A stretch of 15,553 bases of DNA. It comes from an uncultured Clostridia bacterium (GTDB lineage Bacteria; Bacillota; Clostridia; TANB77; CAG-508). Shown here one piece after another: positions 1 to 4,870 of this stretch. Each line of letters opens with the position of its first letter. The first letter of the stretch is position 1. Made by a program: the position numbers and the translations under genes. The stretch lies in contig CANRLA010000026.1 of the NCBI GenBank assembly GCA_947631315.1, positions 1 to 15,553 on the forward strand. Reading direction: 5' to 3'. Under the pieces are notes generated by a model. It was not told where the DNA came from and made no database searches. It saw only the letters and a program-made list of their open reading frames with translations.

Positions 1-5
1 TTCAT
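1..5 (-). CDS. start codon of a third prepilin-like gene (cut by window edge)
   Basis: Only the ATG (positions 5-3) and two more bases are inside the window. The call rests on position: the sequence just right of it (6-258) is a third copy of the leader that precedes the start codons at 1577 and 3139, in the same orientation and at the same distance. A purine-rich ribosome binding site (AAAGGAT on the minus strand, around 15-22) lies upstream. The protein would begin M-(K or N), unlike the MRE of the other two copies, so the leader-proximal coding sequence already differs. Nothing about the product can be read here; a prepilin-like protein is inferred from the array. Confidence 0.5.
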
Positions 6-43
6 TTGTGATTTTATCCTTTCTCTTGTTTTTATGTTAATTT

Positions 44-120
44 TTATTAAGGAAAAAACTTAATAAAAAAAGAATAAATCTTGTAATTAGCCTACATTAA
101 GCTTTTTATAAGATTTATTC
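44..120 (-). terminator. tandem leader hairpins, copy 1 (terminator- or attenuator-like)
   Basis: The long hairpin at 72-120 has 15-nt arms (72-86 and 106-120) with one mismatch, and an inner AGC (89-91)/GCT (101-103) pair. The short hairpin at 44-66 pairs TTATTAAG with CTTAATAA. Read on the minus strand, the long hairpin is followed by a T-rich run. Compared with the other copies the inner pair is AGC/GCT instead of GGC/GCC, a compensatory change, and the outer stem is longer. Confidence 0.55.
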
Positions 121-158
121 TTTTTATTTTTTATCATTTTCTATATAGCTTTATTTTT

Positions 159-195
159 TATAATCTTGATTTAATCCCATCATTATGCTATATTT
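159..195 (-). promoter_or_regulatory. conserved leader block, copy 1
   Basis: Third copy of a block otherwise found at 1731-1767 and 3291-3327. On the minus strand it reads TATAGCATAATG, then GATGGGATTAAATC, then AAGATTATA. It differs from the other copies only at a few bases. It stands out by its G-run in an AT-rich leader. I do not recognise it as a known riboswitch or promoter class. Confidence 0.45.
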
Positions 196-286
196 TTAAT
201 AATTAAATTTTTATTAAGTTTTTTCATTAATTATAATTTCATTTTTTTATTATTTCTCAACATTAATTAATATTACTGTATATAAG

Positions 287-407
287 CTAGTCAGCCGTCT
301 CCAACATAATCATCATTTTTCCATCTTTATCAACCTCTGAAGTCATTTTGAATCCTCTGCTTCTTAGATTGATGGAAACTATGGGGCAAAGCGCAATCGT
401 GCGACTA
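287..407 (-). pseudogene. out-of-frame C-terminal remnant of the left prepilin-like gene
   Basis: Translated in the frame ending at the stop 287-289, this stretch gives ALCPIVSIN, then MTSEVDKDGKM, ending ETAD. It matches the C-terminus of the right paralog (ALRPIVSID, MTSGIDEDGKM, KTAD). The long open frame upstream enters it one base out of phase and stops at 405-407. Removing one base from the A-run complementary to 408-410 would join the frames and give a 429-aa protein, close to the 426 aa of the paralog. It is either a true frameshift mutation or a homopolymer sequencing or assembly error. Confidence 0.8.
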
Positions 408-542
408 TTTGGAGAACCGGTCAGAGTAACACAAGTCGTACCCGCCCACACGGCAATCGGTACTATCAGCGTTCACACACTGCAAACCAAAACCACATCT
501 ATTCTCATAGTGATGGACATAGCGTCCTGTGAGCCAGTACGC
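389..542 (-). other. hypervariable C-terminal segment (candidate DGR variable repeat) of the left prepilin
   Basis: Segment from the Tyr-Trp-Leu motif (conserved with the paralog) to the Ala-Leu before CPIVS. It is visibly richer in G+C than its surroundings. Compared codon by codon with 1961-2113, most replacement differences in its core change codon bases 1 and/or 2 and keep a C or T third base (for example AAC/AGC, TGT/TAT, TAC/CGC). It is 154 nt against 153 nt in the paralog, and the extra base is the frameshift. Confidence 0.55.
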
Positions 543-1577
543 TCCAGTCCTATTGTCATCAGCTTTCTTGAATATTAAATCGTAATATGCATCATTTATA
601 AATTCGCTTTCTTTATAATTATGATAATAATATGATTGTTTGAATGTAGTTTGTTCACTTCCTTGATGCATTGTTTCTTCTATTAGACCATCTTTTGTAC
701 CTATTTCTTCCCATTTTTTACATTCCTTGTCTTCTCCTAAACCTAACTTTTTTCCTTTGTCATATCCATATGTCCATTCTTTATCATTTTTATCCCACAT
801 AGCTGGATATTGGTTAGAACTACTATAGTTCTTTGATTCTCCAAAGTATATTAAATTTTCGTTATCACTACTAGCCGTGACTTCTTTCCAAACATCATCG
901 CCACTTTCTTTATGTTTATACTTCGTATAGTCATAAGTACTTACTCTTTGTATATCTGTTCTTTTTAAACTTGTTGCTTTTGCTCCTTTGGCTTCATTTG
1001 AATATAATGTTTTACATATATTATCTATTACCCATACTCCATTATTATATCCTGCTGCTCCTTTTAATGTTAATGTTGCTTCCGTTGGGTCTCCTATTAT
1101 TCTTAATGTATTTCCATCAAAGTCCCATACTCTCCAACTTATTTCTTCTGCTTTAAATGTTTGACTTCCATCTTCTGCTACTCCTGTAATGTCTTTTCCA
1201 TTATCATCTTTATTACTATCTAGCCCTGATGTTTTTCCTTCTATTTTAACTCCACTTTCTGTACTTGCTGACTCATATCCTTCTACTGTTGCTCCTACAT
1301 ACTCACTATACAGTTGCGTTGATATTTGTCTTATTGATTCTTCTTCTTCACTTTGTACTTCTTTATAATCTTCTGTTGCTTTCTTTGTTTTACTAAATAA
1401 TCCATTATCTGATAATGCTATATTTAGTGTTACTCCTGCTAAGATTAACAAGATTATTATTGTTACTACTAGCGCTATTAATGTGATTCCTTGCTCTTGT
1501 AATTTTTGTTTTTTAGTTATCTTTTCAAACTTTAAATCTTTAAAATTTTTATCTAACGTTTTTCTTTTTTCTCTCAT
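405..1577 (-). CDS. type IV prepilin-like surface protein, C-terminally frameshifted copy
   Basis: A 390-aa protein with a type III-signal-like N-terminus. A charged leader of about 30 residues ends QEQG, followed by the hydrophobic helix ITLIALVVTIIILLILAG. This is the processing and membrane/assembly region of type IV pilins and pseudopilins; cleavage by a prepilin peptidase after Gly30 is expected from the family. Position +5 of the mature protein is Ala, not the usual Glu. A charged coiled-coil-like stretch follows, then a larger extracellular region with a WRVWDFDGNTLRIIGD block and a C-terminal YWLTGRY motif. Start: ATG with AGGA upstream; an earlier ATG runs quickly into a stop. The first 80 or so residues are almost identical to the paralog at 1859-3139, while the middle and end diverge. 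The protein ends early because of a one-base shift near 408-410. Exact function (pilus subunit, adhesin or secreted pseudopilin) is not known. Confidence 0.85.
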   Translation of the reverse strand: MREKRKTLDKNFKDLKFEKITKKQKLQEQGITLIALVVTIIILLILAGVTLNIALSDNGLFSKTKKATEDYKEVQSEEEESIRQISTQLYSEYVGATVEGYESASTESGVKIEGKTSGLDSNKDDNGKDITGVAEDGSQTFKAEEISWRVWDFDGNTLRIIGDPTEATLTLKGAAGYNNGVWVIDNICKTLYSNEAKGAKATSLKRTDIQRVSTYDYTKYKHKESGDDVWKEVTASSDNENLIYFGESKNYSSSNQYPAMWDKNDKEWTYGYDKGKKLGLGEDKECKKWEEIGTKDGLIEETMHQGSEQTTFKQSYYYHNYKESEFINDAYYDLIFKKADDNRTGAYWLTGRYVHHYENRCGFGLQCVNADSTDCRVGGYDLCYSDRFSK

Positions 1578-1614
1578 TTGTACATTTTTCCTCGCTTTCT
1601 TTTTATGTTAATTT

Positions 1615-1687
1615 TTATTAAGTTAAAAACTTAATAAAAAAATAAAAAATCTTATAATTGGCTTTTTATATGCCTTTTATAAGATTT
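1615..1687 (-). terminator. tandem leader hairpins, copy 2 (terminator- or attenuator-like)
   Basis: Long hairpin: 11-nt perfect arms AAATCTTATAA (1647-1657) and TTATAAGATTT (1677-1687), an internal TT/TT loop and an inner GGC/GCC pair. On the minus strand it is followed by a run of Ts broken by one A, as in intrinsic terminators. Short hairpin: TTATTAAGTT (1615-1624) and AACTTAATAA (1628-1637), with a 3-nt loop. It ends transcripts of the upstream prepilin gene or attenuates the downstream one. Confidence 0.65.
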
Positions 1688-1730
1688 CTTTATTTTATAT
1701 TTTTTAAATTATTAATACTTTTTTATTTCC

Positions 1731-1767
1731 TATAATCTTGATTTAGTCCCACCATTATGCTATATTT
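1731..1767 (-). promoter_or_regulatory. conserved leader block, copy 2
   Basis: On the minus strand this reads TATAGCATAATG, GTGGGACTAAATC, AAGATTATA; the core is identical to 3291-3327. The ends ATAAT and ATTAT could pair around a 17-nt loop. Its role is unknown; a regulatory RNA part or protein site in the 5' leader is possible. Confidence 0.45.
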
Positions 1768-1858
1768 TTTGTAATATAATTTTTATTAAGTTTTTAAATT
1801 AATTATAATTTTATTTTTTTATTATTTCTTATCATTAATTAATATTACTGTATATAAG

Positions 1859-3139
1859 CTAGTCGGCTGTCTTCAACGTAATCTTCATTTTCCCATCTTC
1901 ATCAATCCCTGAAGTCATCTCGTACCCACCGCTTCCCAAATCGATAGAAACTATAGGTCGAAGCGCTTTTCCATGGCATCTTTTATCACCTTTCGAGTTA
2001 CCTAAGCTGCGCCCGCTTACATTGCTGATTTCAGTACCAGCGCTCACATACTGTAACCCGAAATCACAATAGTTCTCATAGAGAAGGCCATATCGACCTG
2101 CGAGCCAGTACTCTCCCGTTCTTTCGCCATTAGCTTTCTTGAATATTAAAACGTAATATGCGTCATTTATAAATTCGTTTTCATTATAATTATGGTAATA
2201 ATACGATTGTTTAAAAGTTGTACTATTGCTTCCTTGATTCATCGTGTCGTTCATTTGACCGTTATCAGTTCCAATTACTTCCCATATTTTGCATTCCTTG
2301 TCTCCTCCTTCTGTTGTTTTTTCTTTATTGTTATATTCATATGTCCATTCTTTATCATTGTCGTTCCACATATCGGGATACTGGTTACTAGCTTCATACG
2401 TCTTCGATTCTCCAAAATATATTAAATTTCCATTATCATCACTACTAGTCATATCTTCTTTATAATCACTCTTGTCGTGCTTATATTTCGTATAATCATA
2501 AGTGCTTACTTTTTGTATATCTGTTCTTTTTAAATTTGTCGCTTTTGCTCCTTTGGCTTCATTTGAATATAATGTTCTACATATATTATCCATTGCCCAT
2601 ACTCCATTATTATATCCCGCTGCTCCTTTTAATGCTAATGTTGCTTCCGTTGGGTCTCCTATTATCCTTAATGTATTTCCATCATAGTCCCATACTCTCC
2701 AGTTCATTTCATCATCTTCTGTAAATGTTTGACTAAAATCTTTTGCTACTCCTTCTAGTTTATTTTCATAGCTATCTGTCTCACTATCTACCCCTGATGT
2801 TGTTTTTTCTATTTTGACTGTATTGTTTTTTGGACTATAACCTGTTACCTTTGCTCCTACATATTCACTATATAGTTGCGTTGATATTTGTCTTATTGAT
2901 TCTTCTTCCTCACTTTGTGCTTCTTTATAATCTTCTGTTGCTTTCTTTGTTTTACTAAATAACCCATTATCTGATAATGCTATATTTAGCGTTACTCCGG
3001 CTAAAATTAATAAAATTATTATGGTTACTACTAAGGCTATTAATGTGATTCCTTGCTCTTGTAATTTTTGTTTTCTAGTTATCTTTTCAAACTTTAAATC
3101 TTTAAAATTTTTATCTAACGTTTTTCTTTTTTCTCTCAT
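1859..3139 (-). CDS. type IV prepilin-like surface protein, intact copy
   Basis: 426 aa. N-terminus as in the left paralog: about 30 leader residues ending in QEQG, then the hydrophobic helix beginning ITLIALVV, with Ala at mature position +5. A charged helix with repeated Glu follows, then the WRVWDYDGNTLRIIGD block, a Tyr- and Asn-rich central region, YWLAGRYGLLYENYCDFG, and a conserved end ALRPIVSIDLGSGGYEM. Expected location: inner membrane anchored, then processed and exposed or assembled outside. Start ATG 3139 has AAGGA upstream. It shares its N-terminal 80 residues and leader almost exactly with the left gene, so the two arose by recent tandem duplication or are kept alike by conversion. 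The C-terminal 50 residues before ALRP are the most variable part. The distal DUF is not one I can name; a role in attachment is inference. Confidence 0.85.
   Translation of the reverse strand: MREKRKTLDKNFKDLKFEKITRKQKLQEQGITLIALVVTIIILLILAGVTLNIALSDNGLFSKTKKATEDYKEAQSEEEESIRQISTQLYSEYVGAKVTGYSPKNNTVKIEKTTSGVDSETDSYENKLEGVAKDFSQTFTEDDEMNWRVWDYDGNTLRIIGDPTEATLALKGAAGYNNGVWAMDNICRTLYSNEAKGAKATNLKRTDIQKVSTYDYTKYKHDKSDYKEDMTSSDDNGNLIYFGESKTYEASNQYPDMWNDNDKEWTYEYNNKEKTTEGGDKECKIWEVIGTDNGQMNDTMNQGSNSTTFKQSYYYHNYNENEFINDAYYVLIFKKANGERTGEYWLAGRYGLLYENYCDFGLQYVSAGTEISNVSGRSLGNSKGDKRCHGKALRPIVSIDLGSGGYEMTSGIDEDGKMKITLKTAD
1961..2113 (-). other. hypervariable C-terminal segment (candidate DGR variable repeat) of the intact prepilin
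   Basis: 51 codons from Glu-Tyr-Trp-Leu to Ala-Leu before RPIVS. It is richer in G+C than flanking DNA and full of AGC, GGT and AAC codons. In codons 9-39, 18 amino-acid differences from the left paralog are seen; 15 keep the same third base, always C or T. Six other codons differ silently only at the third base, so the two copies have also drifted or derive from different templates. Confidence 0.55.
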
Positions 3140-3176
3140 TTGTACATTTTTCCTTGCTTTCTTTTTATGTTAATTT

Positions 3177-3249
3177 TTATTAAGGAAAAAACTTAATAAA
3201 AAAGCAAAAAATCTTATAATTGGCTTTTTATATGCCTTTTATAAGATTT
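3177..3249 (-). terminator. tandem leader hairpins, copy 3 (terminator- or attenuator-like)
   Basis: Long hairpin: AAATCTTATAA (3209-3219) and TTATAAGATTT (3239-3249), inner GGC (3222-3224)/GCC (3234-3236). On the minus strand TTTTTTGCTTTTTTATT follows. Short hairpin: TTATTAAG (3177-3184) and CTTAATAA (3192-3199). It sits about 70 nt before the prepilin start codon and would stop read-through from the DUF362 gene, or act as a regulated attenuator. Confidence 0.65.
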
Positions 3250-3290
3250 CTTTATTTTATCTTTTGCACATTTTCATTTCTTTTTTATTT

Positions 3291-3327
3291 TCTATAATCT
3301 TGATTTAGTCCCACCATTATGCTATAT
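3291..3327 (-). promoter_or_regulatory. conserved leader block, copy 3
   Basis: Same 35-nt block as at 1731-1767 (minus strand: TATAGCATAATG, GTGGGACTAAATC, AAGATTATA), about 150 nt upstream of the prepilin start. CATAAT could be a -10 element, but no convincing -35 lies 16-18 nt before it in any copy, so I do not call a promoter. Confidence 0.45.
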
Positions 3328-3449
3328 TTTTAATAATTAAATTTTTATTAAGTTTTTTCATTAATTATAATTTCATTTTTTATTATTTCTTTTCTTCTTT
3401 GTTTATATTTCAGTATAAAGATGGATTTACAGATTTATTTTTATTAATT

Positions 3450-4331
3450 CTATACTTCTATTAATTCATATTCTTTAGTTCCAAAACCTAGCTCTGCTGC
3501 AGCGTCTATTGTATGAGTGCCGTGTCTTGAGTTTATTCTTTCTAGTAAATGGTCTCTTCCAGGGTCGTTTGAATTTTTAACTAAATCGATACAAGCCATA
3601 TCTAATGCTATTGGGTCTAATGATGATAATATTCCTATATCTTTCATACATGGATCTTCTGCTTTTGCGCAACAATCACAGTCAACTGACATATTACACA
3701 TAATATTTATAAATGCCATATTTCCTTTAAAGAATTCTACTACTGATTTTGCAGCATCTGCCATTGACTCTAAAAATTTATCTTGTTCAGGCGTATTGCC
3801 CCATAATTTATTTTGGTCAGTTACTTTTCCTGCTGTGTGAATATATGTTTTTCCTGCTGAAGAGCTACAGCCTATTGATAATTGCTTTAGTGCTCCTCCA
3901 TATCCTCCCATTGGGTGTCCTTTAAAATGTGATAAAACAAGCATTGAATCATAATTTGCCATATTCTTTCCAACAAAATTTTGTTTTATAACTTTTCCAT
4001 CAGGAATATCAAGTACTAAATCAGGACCTTCTTCGTCCATTAAGTCTACATTAAAATATTTGTTCCAACCGTGTCTTTCTAATAACTTTTTATGTTTATC
4101 AGAATAATTTCTCTCACCTTCGTATGCAGTGTTACATTCCACAATTGTACCATTGACATATTCAACCATTGGTTTTAAAAATTCGGGTCTTAAATAATTT
4201 TGATTTCCTTCTTCTCCTGAGTGAACTTTAACAGCAACTTTTCCTGTTAAACTTTTATTAAGGACTTTATACATATTAACTACACTTTCGGGTGTAAGTA
4301 TTTTGGTAAAATAAACTTTTGATTTTTCCAT
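3450..4331 (-). CDS. DUF362 domain protein
   Basis: 293 aa, recognised as a DUF362-type protein by its overall pattern: an N-terminal VAVKVHSGEEGN strand-loop, VECNTAY, a central SHFKGHPMGGYGG motif followed by LKQLSIGCSSSAGK, and a C-terminal LDPIALDMACIDL. DUF362 proteins are widespread in anaerobes, and some carry ferredoxin-type Fe-S motifs. Here there is no classical CxxCxxCxxxC ferredoxin motif, but Cys212, 218, 220, 221 and 228 form a tight cluster that may bind metal. No signal peptide or membrane segment is seen, so it is probably cytoplasmic. The start is placed at the second ATG because GGAGG ends 5 nt before it; an ATG 12 nt upstream overlaps that ribosome binding site. It lies 71 nt after the 93-aa gene on the same strand, probably in one operon. 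Biochemical function is unknown. Confidence 0.85.
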   Translation of the reverse strand: MEKSKVYFTKILTPESVVNMYKVLNKSLTGKVAVKVHSGEEGNQNYLRPEFLKPMVEYVNGTIVECNTAYEGERNYSDKHKKLLERHGWNKYFNVDLMDEEGPDLVLDIPDGKVIKQNFVGKNMANYDSMLVLSHFKGHPMGGYGGALKQLSIGCSSSAGKTYIHTAGKVTDQNKLWGNTPEQDKFLESMADAAKSVVEFFKGNMAFINIMCNMSVDCDCCAKAEDPCMKDIGILSSLDPIALDMACIDLVKNSNDPGRDHLLERINSRHGTHTIDAAAELGFGTKEYELIEV

Positions 4332-4336
4332 TTTCG

Positions 4337-4341
4337 CCTCC
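4337..4341 (-). promoter_or_regulatory. ribosome binding site that fixes the DUF362 start
   Basis: GGAGG on the minus strand, 5 nt before ATG 4331. The longer open frame begins at ATG 4343, whose own G would be part of this site, so the longer start is unlikely. Confidence 0.8.
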
Positions 4342-4402
4342 ATAACTTTTTAATTACTGTACCACATTTTATTTTAATTATCAATTATTTTAATTTTTTA
4401 TT

Positions 4403-4684
4403 TTACTTTCTTTTGTTTTTATCATTATAGATTAGTTGTACTGTATTGTACATTTCTATGGAAGATCTCGCGTTTTCTATGCTGTTAATATCGTCAATTA
4501 ATTCTAAAATATCTTTCTCATGTTCTCTCCCTGCTATTTCTACAATCATATTGATTTTTTCTTCTTTTTGTTTACTAAATTTTTTGAATTCATTAGTTTT
4601 GCTAGCCTTTAGTGCACCTTCCGTCATCCAATATTCAATATATTCTTCTTCAGTTTGAGGATTTTTCATTTCTTTACAGACCAT
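4403..4684 (-). CDS. small acidic/basic hypothetical protein
   Basis: 93 aa, not recognised. The sequence is highly charged and predicted helical, without a signal peptide, membrane segment or cysteine cluster. An N-terminal TEEEYIEYWM stretch is followed by a Lys-rich part and a leucine/isoleucine heptad-like section (DILELIDDINSIENARSSIE) that could form a coiled coil. The reality of the gene is supported by AGGGAG 8 nt before the ATG and a strong sigma-A promoter 38-66 bp upstream. It is first in a probable two-gene unit with the DUF362 gene and is divergent from the peptide synthetase. A small regulator or a structural protein are both possible; no function is assigned. Confidence 0.75.
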   Translation of the reverse strand: MVCKEMKNPQTEEEYIEYWMTEGALKASKTNEFKKFSKQKEEKINMIVEIAGREHEKDILELIDDINSIENARSSIEMYNTVQLIYNDKNKRK

Positions 4685-4721
4685 ATAAAAATCTCCCTTC
4701 TTTTACCAATTTATTAACGAC

Positions 4722-4750
4722 ATTATATAATTATTGCCAAATACAGTCAA
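4722..4750 (-). promoter_or_regulatory. sigma-A promoter for the 93-aa/DUF362 unit
   Basis: On the minus strand: -35 TTGACT (4750-4745), 17-nt spacer, -10 TATAAT (4727-4722). The -10 is perfect and the -35 matches five of six consensus bases. Transcription would start about 30 nt before the 4684 start codon. Confidence 0.8.
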
Positions 4751-4797
4751 TATCTTTTTGCATTATTTTTCTAAAATATTACATTTTTTATAAAATC

Positions 4798-4826
4798 TTG
4801 CTATTTTACTTTCCATTATATATAAT
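4798..4826 (+). promoter_or_regulatory. sigma-A promoter for the peptide synthetase unit
   Basis: -35 TTGCTA (4798-4803), 17-nt spacer, -10 TATAAT (4821-4826). The -10 is perfect and the -35 matches four of six. The start point would be near 4833, leaving a short leader of about 38 nt with no room for a riboswitch. The minus-strand promoter's -35 lies only about 50 bp away, so one regulator bound between them could affect both units. Confidence 0.7.
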
Positions 4827-4855
4827 ACCTTATATTATGATTACCATATATAAAT

Positions 4856-4861
4856 GGAAGG
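4856..4861 (+). promoter_or_regulatory. ribosome binding site that fixes the synthetase start
   Basis: GGAAGG directly abuts an ATG at 4862 (no spacing), but is 9 nt from the in-frame ATG at 4871. The downstream ATG is therefore the likely start. Confidence 0.7.
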
Positions 4862-4870
4862 ATGTTAAAA

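Larger units (their letters stand above)
6..258 (-). repeat. leader repeat, copy 1 (most diverged)
   Basis: An AT-rich segment homologous along its length to 1578-1830 and 3140-3390. It precedes the gene starting at the left edge. It keeps the same order of elements in the minus-strand direction: conserved 35-nt block, long hairpin with T-tract, short hairpin, ribosome binding site, ATG. It is the most diverged of the three copies, but the paired arms of the hairpins are preserved. Positions 259-286 continue into the 3' flank shared by the two long prepilin genes. No gene is seen in 1-286. Confidence 0.8.
1578..1830 (-). repeat. leader repeat, copy 2
   Basis: Second copy of the leader of about 250 bp, between the two long prepilin-like genes. 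Nearly identical to 3140-3390. It contains the conserved block (1731-1767) and two hairpins (1647-1687 and 1615-1637), then AGGA and the ATG at 1577. Positions 1831-1858 are the short 3' flank of the right gene, also found at 259-286. No additional gene is visible. Confidence 0.85.
3140..3390 (-). repeat. leader repeat, copy 3
   Basis: Upstream leader of the intact prepilin gene, nearly identical to 1578-1830. Similarity stops at about 3390, where unique AT-rich sequence leads to the DUF362 stop codon at 3450. The whole 310-bp gap 3140-3449 therefore holds this leader plus about 60 bp of unique DNA and no gene. The repeat boundary marks the right end of the tandem array. Confidence 0.85.

Noticed and set aside
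348..578. Plus-strand open frame opposite the left prepilin C-terminus
   Set aside because: It is the antisense of the hypervariable segment, which is open by virtue of its higher G+C content; no ribosome binding site, and the minus-strand frame has clear homology to the paralog.
1..3390. CRISPR-like array from the three repeats
   Set aside because: The repeats are 250-bp leaders spaced by whole genes, not short direct repeats with uniform spacers.
4332..4343. Upstream ATG as the start of the DUF362 gene
   Set aside because: It overlaps the GGAGG ribosome binding site that serves the ATG at 4331.
4862..4870. Upstream ATG as the start of the synthetase
   Set aside because: GGAAGG touches this ATG with no spacing; the next in-frame ATG at 4871 is properly spaced and leads straight into the C-domain start.
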